Assembly (NCBI GenBank): GCA_902765395.1
Contig: CACWZP010000004.1
Span: 248,001 to 312,000 of the forward strand
Reading direction: 5' to 3'
DNA: 64,000 nucleotides
Origin: an uncultured Eubacteriales bacterium
Lineage (GTDB): Bacteria > Bacillota > Clostridia > Christensenellales > Aristaeellaceae
Shown here: piece by piece, positions 8,435 through 16,390 of the stretch
How positions within the stretch are numbered: position 1 is the stretch's first letter
How the letters are laid out: every line of letters begins with the position of its first letter
Notes under the pieces: generated by a model
Database searches by the model: none
Told to the model about the DNA's origin: nothing
Seen by the model: the letters and a program-made list of their open reading frames with translations, nothing else
Position numbers and translations under genes: made by a program

Positions 8435-9007
8435 TCAGGTCGAAATGTTCGCCTTGCCCTTCAGCCAGGCAATGGCCGCCGCCTCGGTGGTGTGGGTCTT
8501 CGTGATCACGAAGTCCACCTTGCCGCCCTCGCTCTGCACCACGCCCAGCAGATCGGCCGTGATTTTCGAGTTCTGGAAGGTGGTGCTCTGGCCCTTGGTC
8601 TCGGCGTTGTCCTCGGTCATGCCGGGCTGGGTCTTGTAGCACCAGTAGCTCTTGTAGCTCTTCACGCCGTGGAAGATCTCGCAGGTGTAGTAGCCGATGC
8701 CGCTGTAGGGCGCCTCGTCGCCGGTGATGGCCATCTCGCCGCTGGTGAGCTCATAGCCCATCAGGTCGCTGGTCACCTCGTCCGGCAGGCTCGCCGTCTC
8801 CAGCTCCACCGTGCCGCCGGTGATGCCGTTCACGCTCTCCACCGCGTGGTCGTCCGCGTACTGCTTGGCGTTGTCGCGCTCATAGCGCACGTTCGCCCGA
8901 ACCATCAGGTCCGCCTTCTGCTTGCCGCCGGTGTAGGTGACGGCGGTGCCGTCGCCGCCACTGGCCATCTTCGCGTAGGTCAGGCCCTTGAGCCCAATTC
9001 TCGCCAT
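8435..9007 (-). CDS. Major tail (tube) protein
   Basis: 190 residues starting MARIGLKGLTYAKMASGGDG, with a GGAGG site 8 bases before the ATG. The sequence has the look of the phi13-type major tail protein family: short N-terminal glycine-rich arm, VTYTGGKQKADLMVRANVRYERDNAKQYADD, then a beta-rich body with VELETASLPDEV and a Trp/Tyr segment (YKSYWCYKTQPG). It lies between the connector genes and the tail chaperone genes, the normal place for the tube protein. No C-terminal Ig domain is present, so this is a short version of the family. Confidence 0.85.
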   Translation of the reverse strand: MARIGLKGLTYAKMASGGDGTAVTYTGGKQKADLMVRANVRYERDNAKQYADDHAVESVNGITGGTVELETASLPDEVTSDLMGYELTSGEMAITGDEAPYSGIGYYTCEIFHGVKSYKSYWCYKTQPGMTEDNAETKGQSTTFQNSKITADLLGVVQSEGGKVDFVITKTHTTEAAAIAWLKGKANIST

Positions 9008-9023
9008 AATCTCATTCCTCCGT

Positions 9024-9443
9024 TTACTTGTTGATCTCCGCCAATATGCGGTCGCTCTCTGCCTGCATGGCCGCCTGCACGGCCGTCTCCGTCTGCGCCA
9101 GCTTGCCGGTGATGAACTTGTCGCCCATGTGCGGCGTGCGCCGTCCGCCCCGGCCGTAGTTGATGACGAACGCCTTCAGCGCGTTGCCCACGCCCTTGCG
9201 GTCGGTCCCCTGGGGATAGACGCTCATCTCGCCGCCGCCCATGAACTCATGGTACTCAGCCGGGCGCACATTCTCCAGCATGCTGCCGGTGCGCATGTGG
9301 GTCGCGGCGGTGATGTCAGCTCGCATCATCTCAGCGTCCTTCCGGGCGCCTGCCTCCACGATCCGGCGCACGTTCTTCCGGTCCAGCAGGCTCTCGAGCT
9401 GCCGGTCCAGCGCGTCGAAGCCGTCAATCTCCATCCTCGCCAT
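9024..9443 (-). CDS. HK97 gp10-like head-tail connector / tail completion protein
   Basis: 139 residues from the ATG at 9443 (MARMEIDGFDALDRQLESL). The ORF can be extended upstream, but only by reading the end of the preceding gene out of frame. The N-terminal helix, the phrase THMRTGSMLENVRP and the later GRGGRRTPHMGDKF are typical of the HK97 gp10 family, which helps close the head-tail junction. It overlaps the preceding gene by 20 bases and sits directly before the major tail protein. Confidence 0.78.
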   Translation of the reverse strand: MARMEIDGFDALDRQLESLLDRKNVRRIVEAGARKDAEMMRADITAATHMRTGSMLENVRPAEYHEFMGGGEMSVYPQGTDRKGVGNALKAFVINYGRGGRRTPHMGDKFITGKLAQTETAVQAAMQAESDRILAEINK

Positions 9444-9789
9444 CGTCCACCTCCAGCGGCCCGTAGAGGGTGCAAGTCCACTCCCACTCCACGGTGTCCG
9501 CGTCGTACAGGTAGCTCCGGTTTGGCAGGGTGTAGGCGATGTCCTCATCGTCCAGCACGGCCTGCACAGCGTCCAGCCAGCCGTCCTCGCCGTCCTTCAC
9601 GTAGATGGCGAGCCGCAGACGAAAAGCCTGGTCCACCATGCGCCCGTCCGCCCAGCAGCCGGATGCCTCGCCGGTCATCGCCACCACGCCGTGGGTGACG
9701 GACTCGTCGTTGATCCAGGCGTCCCGGACGAACTCGATGCCCTCGATCTCGTTCAGGCGGTCGATCAACCGGTCGATCATGTTGCTCAT
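9424..9789 (-). CDS. Probable tail terminator / tail completion protein
   Basis: 121 residues starting MSNMIDRLIDRLNEIEGIEF, overlapping the neighbours on both sides (ATGA with the upstream gene). An N-terminal amphipathic helix is followed by a beta body with AFRLRLAIYVKDGEDG and EWEWTCTLYGPLEV. Size, fold character and location in the connector block match siphophage tail terminator or minor capsid proteins. Its order relative to the gp10-like gene is swapped compared with many HK97-type phages, so the exact role is inferred. Confidence 0.65.
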   Translation of the reverse strand: MSNMIDRLIDRLNEIEGIEFVRDAWINDESVTHGVVAMTGEASGCWADGRMVDQAFRLRLAIYVKDGEDGWLDAVQAVLDDEDIAYTLPNRSYLYDADTVEWEWTCTLYGPLEVDDGEDGD

Positions 9790-10088
9790 CGTCCATCCGC
9801 CCTTTCCAGGATCAGCTCGATCCCGCCGTCGTCGGTCCCATAGGTCCGCAGCACCTCGTACCGCGTCCCCTCGAAATCGGCCTGGCGCTCGTTCTCGTAG
9901 TCCTCCGCGAGCGTCAGCTTGATGACGACCTCGGGCCTCACTCCCACCGTCAGGGCGCTGTAAAACTCCGACCGGGTGACGCTCTTCACCAGGCAGTCCA
10001 GCCGGCGCGTCGTCTCGGGGACGCTGTCATGCACGCCGTGGGCCCGGGTCGATTCCTGGACGAGATCGACCACGCTCCATCTGCTCAT
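9786..10088 (-). CDS. Phage head closure / head-tail adaptor protein
   Basis: 100 residues from the ATG at 10088 (MSRWSVVDLVQESTRAHGVH), with GGGAG 9 bases upstream. The longer ORF start reads the end of the previous gene and was rejected. The C-terminal part (ADFEGTRYEVLRTYG, GIELILERAD) resembles SPP1 gp16/HK97-type stopper proteins that close the portal after packaging. Position after the gp6-like connector supports this. Confidence 0.68.
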   Translation of the reverse strand: MSRWSVVDLVQESTRAHGVHDSVPETTRRLDCLVKSVTRSEFYSALTVGVRPEVVIKLTLAEDYENERQADFEGTRYEVLRTYGTDDGGIELILERADGR

Positions 10089-10092
10089 GTTG

Positions 10093-10383
10093 TCACTCCC
10101 CGTCCATCCAGTCGGTGTAGCCGGTGCAGGTGGCCAGCTGTGCCTTTTGCTCGTCATAGGAGCGCTTCAGCCGGTCGTAGTCATCCGGCTGTCCGAAGTG
10201 CATCTTGCAGTAGGTGATCACGGCGAGCTGCACCAGCGCGTCCAGCATGATGTTACTCTCGAGCACCACACCAGCCACACCCAGGTCCAGCTGGGCCGCG
10301 AGGATCAGCTGCTCAAGCTCGGAGTCGTAGGCCGTGGTCTTGATCCGCAGCGCCTTGCGTACGGCTTCCAGCATAGCCGTCAC
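10093..10383 (-). CDS. Head-tail connector (gp6-like, phage DNA-packaging family)
   Basis: 96 residues starting MTAMLEAVRKALRIKTTAYD. It is all-helical with the pattern LRIKTTAYDSELEQLILAAQ and LVQLAVITYCKMHFGQPDD, which is typical of gp6-like adaptor proteins bound under the portal ring. It is the first gene after the capsid gene. The family assignment is from the helix pattern and order, and it is one of the more readily recognised connector types. Confidence 0.8.
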   Translation of the reverse strand: MTAMLEAVRKALRIKTTAYDSELEQLILAAQLDLGVAGVVLESNIMLDALVQLAVITYCKMHFGQPDDYDRLKRSYDEQKAQLATCTGYTDWMDGE

Positions 10384-10435
10384 CCCCTTTCAAAAGTCAG
10401 GGAGGGACGCTCCGTCCCTCCCCGTCGCTCGCAGC

Positions 10436-11551
10436 TTAACCCTGAGCAGCAGCGGCCTGGTTCACGATCTGCATGCCGTGCCAGGCCACCAGGTCGGCGT
10501 TGGCGGTCTGCAGGCCGCGGATGCCGATCATGTTGCGCTTGAAGTAGTCGCCGCCCTCGTCGGTCTCCACCGCGTAGTTGTCCCACATGGGCATGTCCAC
10601 AGCGCCGGGCTGGCCAAACAGCTGGACACCGGTGGTCAGGCTGTCCAGCACGCGGAAGCGCACGGAGATGCCGCCTTCCTGGATCGTGCCGGAGGTGGAG
10701 GCGCCGTCGTCGAACTTGATGTCGTACAAGGCGCGCTTCTCGTTCGTGCCGCGCACGCTGCCCAGCGTGGCCAGGTCAGCCTGGTTGATGTACAGCACGA
10801 TGTTGCCCAGGCCCTCGATGGCCCGGAAGCCGAGGCGCAGGCTGCGCAGGTAGTTCGCGTCCAGGGCCTTGCTGTACAGCTTCTCGGCCAGGGTGGACGC
10901 CTGGACAGCCGCCACGATCTTGTCCGCGGCGAACTTGCGCAGGGCGATCAGGGCGCTGCGCTCGATGGCCTGCTGATAGCCCAGAGGAGTCAGCTTGGCC
11001 ACCTGCTTGGAGATCTCGTCCAGCACGCCCCACTCGGCGGGGTTGATGGTCACGTAGTCGTAGGTGGACGCGGTGCCGCCCACAGCCTGACCGTCGGTCA
11101 CGGCAGCAGCCGCGGCGTCGGTCTTCTTGTAGGCCACCTGCCAGGAGCCCACGCCGGTCAGCGCGACAGCGTGCACGTCGTCCACGATGCCGGAGCCGAT
11201 CTCGGCCAGCTCGTTGATGCCGCCCACGTTCTGGGGCTTGGCGATGTTGCCGGTGGACAGCAGAGCGCGCATCTCCATGCGGCCGCTCTTGGCGAACTCA
11301 GCCGCCCGACGCTCCTCTTCGGTCATGCCCACGGCGGGCACAGTGGCGATCACCGTACCGGCACCGGCGGCGACAGCCTTGCGGATCTCGACGCGCTTGG
11401 CCTCGTTGGCCTTGCGGGTCTCCAGCTCCTCGTTGATGGCGCGGGCCTCAGCCTGCAGCGCATCCAGATCGGCGCCGTCCTGGTCGACTTCGACAGCGAT
11501 GGCAGCCTTGCGGGCCTCGAGGGCCTCAATGGTCATGGTCTTGTAATCCAT
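10436..11551 (-). CDS. Major capsid protein, HK97 fold
   Basis: 371 residues from the ATG at 11551 (MDYKTMTIEALEARKAAI). The first ~100 residues form a coiled-coil delta/scaffold domain (AEARAINEELETRKANEA) expected to be removed by the protease encoded next door. The mature part begins near RRAAEFAKSGRMEMRALL and shows HK97-like signatures such as NIAKPQNVGGINELAE, TINPAEWGVLDEISKQVA and the C-terminal AWHGMQIVNQ. An upstream in-frame extension to 11644 has no ribosome binding site. Gene order portal-protease-capsid confirms the call. Confidence 0.93.
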   Translation of the reverse strand: MDYKTMTIEALEARKAAIAVEVDQDGADLDALQAEARAINEELETRKANEAKRVEIRKAVAAGAGTVIATVPAVGMTEEERRAAEFAKSGRMEMRALLSTGNIAKPQNVGGINELAEIGSGIVDDVHAVALTGVGSWQVAYKKTDAAAAAVTDGQAVGGTASTYDYVTINPAEWGVLDEISKQVAKLTPLGYQQAIERSALIALRKFAADKIVAAVQASTLAEKLYSKALDANYLRSLRLGFRAIEGLGNIVLYINQADLATLGSVRGTNEKRALYDIKFDDGASTSGTIQEGGISVRFRVLDSLTTGVQLFGQPGAVDMPMWDNYAVETDEGGDYFKRNMIGIRGLQTANADLVAWHGMQIVNQAAAAQG

Positions 11552-11585
11552 AGTCGTATTCCTTTCTCTCTTGTCGTTGTGTGGA

Positions 11586-12263
11586 TCAGAGCGCGCACAG
11601 CACCCTGATGATCTTCTTCTGCCTCTCCCGCTTCTCAGCGGCAAGCTGCTCCTGCTTGAGCTCCTCGATCACTCCGTCGACAAAGCTGCGGGCAGATATC
11701 GAAGTAGCGTCGTTTGCCGGCAGGCTCACGGCGCTGACATCGTACAGTTTAGACACGCGCGTGATGGTGCGCAGGATGGTGATCGTCCTCAGGCCGGTCT
11801 CCTCGTCCCGCTCCTCGGTGCGGTCGCGCTTGTCCGCGCCAACCGTAAAGCCGAAGCTCATCTTGGTGGTGTATCCGCCGTCGATCTCCTCGTACACCTG
11901 GCAGCCCAGCGCGGTGCCGCCCAGCTTCGCGCGGATGTGCAGGCCGGTCGCGTCCGGCGCCACTTCCAGCGTACCGTTGGAAGTCCGGGCAAACACCCGT
12001 CCCTCGTGGTTGTACTGCATGATCACGTCGGACATATCGCAGCTCTCAAAGGCCCTGCTGTCCACCTGCTCGCGCACGATGTAGGTCGTGCCCTCAAAGG
12101 CGATCCGGCACAGCTCATAGGGCTGGTCGAATACCGAGGCGTAGCCCTCCACGACCTTCTCGCCGTTCTCATCGCTGCGGCGCTCGAAGCGGGACACGTC
12201 GATATCGCGGTACTGCCGTCCCTCATTCAGCTTCCGCTGCAGTTCCTTCGGAATCATCGTCAT
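11586..12263 (-). CDS. Prohead maturation protease, HK97 family
   Basis: 225 residues starting MTMIPKELQRKLNEGRQ. The core ERRSDENGEKVVEGYASVFD, the YNHEGRVFARTSNGTLEV block holding the catalytic His, and GGYTTKMSFGFTV holding the catalytic Ser are characteristic of the herpesvirus-like prohead protease. It cleaves the capsid delta domain and scaffold during head maturation. It overlaps the portal gene by 41 bases and precedes the capsid gene by 34 bases. The C-terminal Lys/Glu-rich helix is a usual feature. Confidence 0.92.
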   Translation of the reverse strand: MTMIPKELQRKLNEGRQYRDIDVSRFERRSDENGEKVVEGYASVFDQPYELCRIAFEGTTYIVREQVDSRAFESCDMSDVIMQYNHEGRVFARTSNGTLEVAPDATGLHIRAKLGGTALGCQVYEEIDGGYTTKMSFGFTVGADKRDRTEERDEETGLRTITILRTITRVSKLYDVSAVSLPANDATSISARSFVDGVIEELKQEQLAAEKRERQKKIIRVLCAL

Positions 12264-13437
12264 TACCTCCGTTCACTGGTGTGATGGGCTTCTTCTCGCC
12301 CAGGTCGTAGTACTCGCCGCGGATGGGGATCTTCGCCCCCAGCCCGTTCGGCAGCGGCGGCAGGTTCCAGATGTCCCGCAGCTCGTCGATCGTCGCCATG
12401 CCGCGGTCGGCGAAGTCCCGCGTCACCGCCAGCTTGTCGGCGTTGGTCATGTACTGGATCCGGTTCGTGGTCGCCGTCACTTTGTTGCCCTGGCTCTGCT
12501 CCCGCAGCGTGTACAGCATCTTGGTCAGCACGTCGGACAGCTGGATGGCGAAGGGCTCGATCATGCCCTCGTAGAACGCCGCCCAGGCGTCGCCGAAGGC
12601 CTTGTTCGTCAGGATGTCCTCGTTCACGCCGAAGTAGTAGAACACGTTCTCCCGGATGGCCTTCGCCTGGTCAGCGTCCACCACCCAGGGCTTCACGTCC
12701 ACCTGCTTCACGTTCGTGTAGGTGTTCGGGAACAGCAGCAGCCCGCCGCCCTCGGCGTCCCGGCTGAAGTTCTCCTCCGTGAAGCGCTGGCGCTCCTTCT
12801 TCAGGTCCTCGGCCTTGGCGAAGTTGCTCAGCTGCGCCATGAACCGGTAGGTCGCCGCGCTCTTCACGCCTTCCTCGATGCCCTGGTTCTGGATGTGAAT
12901 CAGCTCCATCGTGGGCAGCAACGCCCGGTTGTCCTCGCCGAACAGGTCGTTCCGGTACTGGAACCGCGTCATGATGCCGCAGCTGGCCAGCTCCACCGAG
13001 GCCTTGTCGCCCCAGGCGAACTCATAGCGGACGTAGGGCACCCCGCCATACTGGATCAGCTCGCAGCGGTCCGGCAGCGGCGCGTAAATTCCGCTGATTC
13101 GCCCGTACTCGTCCCACACCGGCATGATGAAGGCCGTGTTGTGCGCGTCCAGGATCGTGCTCAGCCTGTACAGGAACTGGCCCCAGGTCTGGAAGGCGTT
13201 CGGTCCGTGCTTCATCCGTGTCTGCAGATCCGGGCGGGCCGCGCCGGAAAACTCGATCTGCAGCTTCGACACGTGGGTGGCGCGGATGTTGATCGCGCTG
13301 CGCACCAGCTCCGACTCGTACAGGCCGCCGCTGTAGGAAGTAAAGCGCGGGGTGTAGCCGTTCAGCAGCCGGAACATCCCGCCATAATCGCCCCGCGGCT
13401 TCGGCATGCGGCCGAAGAGCTTATCAAAAAGTCCCAT
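12223..13437 (-). CDS. Phage portal protein (HK97 type)
   Basis: 404 residues from the ATG at 13437 (MGLFDKLFGRMPKPRGD). GAGGTG lies 6 bases upstream, which favours this over the GTG at 13446. Recognisable blocks are SELVRSAINIRATHVSKLQ, ILDAHNTAFIMPVWDEYG, ENVFYYFGVNEDIL and DELRDIWNLPPLPNG. The portal is the dodecameric head vertex through which DNA is packaged. It lies 10 bases from the terminase stop. The tail end is Asp/Glu-rich and overlaps the protease gene. Confidence 0.93.
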   Translation of the reverse strand: MGLFDKLFGRMPKPRGDYGGMFRLLNGYTPRFTSYSGGLYESELVRSAINIRATHVSKLQIEFSGAARPDLQTRMKHGPNAFQTWGQFLYRLSTILDAHNTAFIMPVWDEYGRISGIYAPLPDRCELIQYGGVPYVRYEFAWGDKASVELASCGIMTRFQYRNDLFGEDNRALLPTMELIHIQNQGIEEGVKSAATYRFMAQLSNFAKAEDLKKERQRFTEENFSRDAEGGGLLLFPNTYTNVKQVDVKPWVVDADQAKAIRENVFYYFGVNEDILTNKAFGDAWAAFYEGMIEPFAIQLSDVLTKMLYTLREQSQGNKVTATTNRIQYMTNADKLAVTRDFADRGMATIDELRDIWNLPPLPNGLGAKIPIRGEYYDLGEKKPITPVNGGNDDDSEGTAAEAE

Positions 13438-13447
13438 GTCTCTCACC

Positions 13448-15163
13448 TCAGTTTTTCAACTGCTCGCCGATCTCGGAATAGTATTTCTGCCGGACGCACA
13501 TCGCGTCCAGCAGCGCCGCCGCGCCGTCGATGTGCACCGAGGGCGTCAGCTTCACCAGCTTGCCCCGCCCGCGCTCCACACTCATCTTGATGGCGCTGTT
13601 CAGCAGGTGGATCTTCAGAAGGTCGTTGTCGCCGATGTTGATCCTGCCGTCCTCCAGCAGGCCCTCGGTCTCCTGGATCACGCTGTACAGGTTCTCGCCC
13701 TGGAACACGTCGTCCACGTGGAAGCCGTAGGTCTTCATGTCCTGGATCAGATACTGCGCGCAGTACCGGTCATAGCCGGTCTGCAGCGGGAAGATCTGAT
13801 ACTGCTCCACCAGCATCCGGAACCACTCAAAACAGTCGTGATAGTCGATCAGGTTGTCGCCGCTCAGCTTCAAAAGCCCGCGCTGCACGTATATGTTATA
13901 GGGCACCCCGTCCCGCTGCGTGGCCTCCTCGATCTTCTCCGCCGGCAGGAAGAACTGCGCGAACACGTTCAGCCTGCCCTCGCGCTCGATCACGGCCAGA
14001 CATGCCGTCAGGTCCCGCGTCTGCGACAGGTCGATGCCGCCCACGCAGTAGGTGTTCCGGAAGTCCTCCATGTTGAGCGGCGCCCCGCAGGCCTTCTCCA
14101 CCGTCTGCGCCGGCAGCCAGGCCAGGCTGCTGTTCTGCTTGATGCAACAATATTTGACAATGAACTCGGCCTTCTTGGAGAGCGAGCCCTCCGCGATGGC
14201 GATCTCCTCCAGCATGAAGTCCACGGAGACGCTCACGCCCAGGTTGGGGATGCTCTTGCGCAGCTCGTTGATGTCGTTCCAGGCGTCCAGGTCGTCGATC
14301 ATGTACATCACCGGCAGCAGGCGCTTCTCCTTGGAGCCGCCCTGCAAAAACCGGGTGGCGCGCTTCACCAGCTCGTCGTAGATCGAGTCGTTCACATAGC
14401 CGGAGGTCGTACAGCTCAGCAGCAGGCCCTCCGGCCGGGCGCCCATGCCGCTCTTCATGACCTCGTACTGTTTCAGGCCTTTGTCGCCCTCCCAGGCCGC
14501 CACCTCGTCGCAAACGCAAAGCGACGGGTTGAAGCCGTCGCTCTTCTTCGCGCTGAAGGCGATCTTCTTGCACGAGGCGTTGATCCCCGGGATATAAAGA
14601 TCGGTCTGCCGGTGCCTGGCCAGCAGGCTGTCGTCATTGATTTTTTTGTTGTGCTCGTCTTTCTCGCTGGCGATCTCCTTGGCCTGCTGCCATTCGGGAT
14701 CCAGCGTGATCATGTGCCAAACGTTGTTGTAGATGATGTCCGCCTGGTCCAGCTTCGGAGCCAGGCAGTACACCTTGGAGCCGTAGCCGCCGTCCACGCG
14801 GAAGATGTAGTCGGCGATCGCCGCGGCCAGCAGGCTCTTGCCGTTCTTCCTGGCCACCACCAGCAGCACCTCCCGGAACTGCCGGTTGCCCTTGTCGTCC
14901 ACGATGCCGAAGATCGCGCTGATCAGCGCCTTCTGCCACAGCTCCAGCCGCAGCGGCCCAGGGGCCAGCGGGCCCTCGGTGTGGAAGCAGTGCGCCTCGA
15001 TCCACTCGATGGCGGCGTTGGCCTTCTTCTGGTCAAACGAAAAGGCCTTGTTCTCAAGGCCCGTCACCAGGTACTCATACACCAGCCGCACCCAGCGGCC
15101 CACCACGATGGAGCCGTCCTTGATGCCCTGGTAGTAGGCGTAGATGTAGTTTTTCCGTTTCAT
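13448..15163 (-). CDS. Terminase large subunit
   Basis: 571 residues from the ATG at 15163, which is preceded by GGAGGAGG. The ORF extends to 15193 but without a better site. An N-terminal ATPase shows Walker A VVARKNGKSLLAAA (about residue 110) and Walker B CVCDEVAAWEGD (about residue 215). A C-terminal RNase-H-like nuclease has the GGIDLSQTRDLTA acidic motif. The family is the Terminase_1/YmfN-type large subunit that packages DNA with the portal. An HNH gene lies just upstream, but no small terminase gene is recognisable. Confidence 0.95.
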   Translation of the reverse strand: MKRKNYIYAYYQGIKDGSIVVGRWVRLVYEYLVTGLENKAFSFDQKKANAAIEWIEAHCFHTEGPLAPGPLRLELWQKALISAIFGIVDDKGNRQFREVLLVVARKNGKSLLAAAIADYIFRVDGGYGSKVYCLAPKLDQADIIYNNVWHMITLDPEWQQAKEIASEKDEHNKKINDDSLLARHRQTDLYIPGINASCKKIAFSAKKSDGFNPSLCVCDEVAAWEGDKGLKQYEVMKSGMGARPEGLLLSCTTSGYVNDSIYDELVKRATRFLQGGSKEKRLLPVMYMIDDLDAWNDINELRKSIPNLGVSVSVDFMLEEIAIAEGSLSKKAEFIVKYCCIKQNSSLAWLPAQTVEKACGAPLNMEDFRNTYCVGGIDLSQTRDLTACLAVIEREGRLNVFAQFFLPAEKIEEATQRDGVPYNIYVQRGLLKLSGDNLIDYHDCFEWFRMLVEQYQIFPLQTGYDRYCAQYLIQDMKTYGFHVDDVFQGENLYSVIQETEGLLEDGRINIGDNDLLKIHLLNSAIKMSVERGRGKLVKLTPSVHIDGAAALLDAMCVRQKYYSEIGEQLKN

Positions 15164-15253
15164 CTCGCCCTCCTCCAGCTTATCTCGCCCCATCTCGCGC
15201 TGTCTCTCTCGTGCTCAGCTTTTCCTCTGTACCCCAGCCGGTGTCGGCACCCC

Positions 15254-15574
15254 TTAACTGCCTTTCGCGATAGGGGGGCCTATCACATCCACCCGGCCGA
15301 ACTCGTCTATCGTGTATCTCCTGTCTCCCCTGCCGCTGTGCAGCTCTGCGTGGCAGTCCCGGCAGACCAGCTGCAGGTTCCCCCAGTTGAGCACCACATC
15401 CGGGTCGCCGACATTCTCGGGCGTGACATGCACCAGGTGATGCACGATCACCCCCGGCCGCACGATCCCGCGCTCCAGGCAGCGTTCACACAGCCCGCGC
15501 CTGCTCTTGGCGTAGGCCATCCTGCAGCTCTTCCATGCCGGGCTGTTATAGAACGACCGGGCGAACTCTCTCAT
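15254..15574 (-). CDS. HNH endonuclease, packaging-module type
   Basis: 106 residues from the ATG at 15574 (MREFARSFYNSPAWKSCRM), preceded by GGAGGA. It carries the HNH signature: two CxxC-like cysteine pairs (LCERCLERG and LVCRDCHAELH), the HHLVHVTPEN histidines and the NWGNLQLVC asparagine. Such small HNH proteins sit next to the terminase in HK97-type phages and are needed for genome end cleavage in phages such as HK97. First gene after the predicted late promoter. Confidence 0.9.
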   Translation of the reverse strand: MREFARSFYNSPAWKSCRMAYAKSRRGLCERCLERGIVRPGVIVHHLVHVTPENVGDPDVVLNWGNLQLVCRDCHAELHSGRGDRRYTIDEFGRVDVIGPPIAKGS

Positions 15575-15727
15575 GTTATCGTTATCCTCCCGCGGCCCCA
15601 CCTCCGCAGGAGGGCGCGCATCTGTAGGCCACCGGGTGGCCGCGCTGATAGATCCCGCGCCTGAGCGCAACGTCCTGCAAAGCCAAAGCGGACACGCTCA
15701 ATCTCGTGCCCGCTTCGGTCAGCATAC

Positions 15728-15757
15728 AGTATAGCACACCTAAAACATGGCTTTCAA
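15728..15757 (-). promoter_or_regulatory. Putative late-operon promoter
   Basis: On the minus strand, TTGAAA (15757..15752) and TATACT (15733..15728) are separated by 18 bases. They lie in the ~195-bp gap between the last early gene and HNH/terminase. This is the only sizeable gap upstream of the packaging genes and lies just after the sigma-like regulator gene, as expected for a late promoter. Confidence 0.55.
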
Positions 15758-15768
15758 TGGTCAAATAA

Positions 15769-15978
15769 TCAATCCGTCGCCGTCGCGCACAACTGCCGGA
15801 AGTCGGGCCGCACCCTGCGCTTGATTTCATCCTGGACTTCCTCAAAGGCGAGCTCATGCGTGTATACGGGAGCACCCATAACCTGCTCAACGTACTCATG
15901 GAAGATCCCAAAGTCCTCACCCGCAAGCATGCAGACTCCTGTGTAGGCCATCACAATGGCACACTCACGCTTTGTCAT
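15769..15978 (-). CDS. Small phage protein of unknown function
   Basis: 69 residues starting MTKRECAIVMAYTGVCMLAG. It overlaps the late regulator gene by 14 bases. The sequence MTKRECAIVMAYTGV...HEYVEQVMGAPVYTHELA resembles a short protein found near the end of early modules in many Firmicute phages, with no known activity. No motif for DNA binding or catalysis is visible. The reading frame ends just before the putative late promoter. Confidence 0.75.
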   Translation of the reverse strand: MTKRECAIVMAYTGVCMLAGEDFGIFHEYVEQVMGAPVYTHELAFEEVQDEIKRRVRPDFRQLCATATD

Positions 15979-16390
15979 GCTTCTCCACCTCCTCCGGCAC
16001 CCTGACCATCGTCAGCGCCCGTCCATGCAGCCGGTACACCCACCGCAGGTCCAGCCCCATCCTCTGCGCCACCTGGTCCCATGTGAACCCGTCGATGTAG
16101 TACAGCTCCAGCACCTCGGCGAGCCTGGGCTCCTCGACGGCGCGGATGGCGTCGATGGCGGCCAGCTTCCAGCGCACCAGCTCCCGCGTCCGCTCATTGA
16201 CGGCCTGCTCCAGCTCAATCAGCCGGTCGGCGGTCTGCGTCCAGTCGCCGCTTCCGCCCCTGGGCATGCCGGTGACGGAGGACATCCTCCCCGCCTCCAG
16301 CCTGGCGCGCAGCCGTTCCACGCGTTCCTGGGCCTCATCCACGCGCCGATCCACGGCCCTGGCCCGCCTGAGAAACTCCTTCGCGGTCAA
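15965..16390 (-). CDS. Sigma-70-like (region 4) late transcription regulator
   Basis: 141 residues if started at the TTG (16390), which overlaps the helicase stop as TTGA and has GGAGG 8 bases upstream. The GTG at 16399 lies too close to that site. The N-terminal ~85 residues are coiled coil (RRVDEAQERVERLRARLEAG). The C-terminal ~55 residues carry a sigma region 4 helix-turn-helix (LYYIDGFTWDQVAQRMGLD then WVYRLHGRAL). Proteins of this type (ArpU/RinA-like, DUF1492-like) switch on late genes. Its place at the end of the early operon, next to the late promoter, fits that role. Confidence 0.8.
   Translation of the reverse strand: MTAKEFLRRARAVDRRVDEAQERVERLRARLEAGRMSSVTGMPRGGSGDWTQTADRLIELEQAVNERTRELVRWKLAAIDAIRAVEEPRLAEVLELYYIDGFTWDQVAQRMGLDLRWVYRLHGRALTMVRVPEEVEKHDKA

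Noticed and set aside
15582-15926. 114-codon minus-strand frame as a possible small terminase
   Set aside because: Composition is unlike a terminase, it overlaps the putative late promoter and two better genes, and has no ribosome site.
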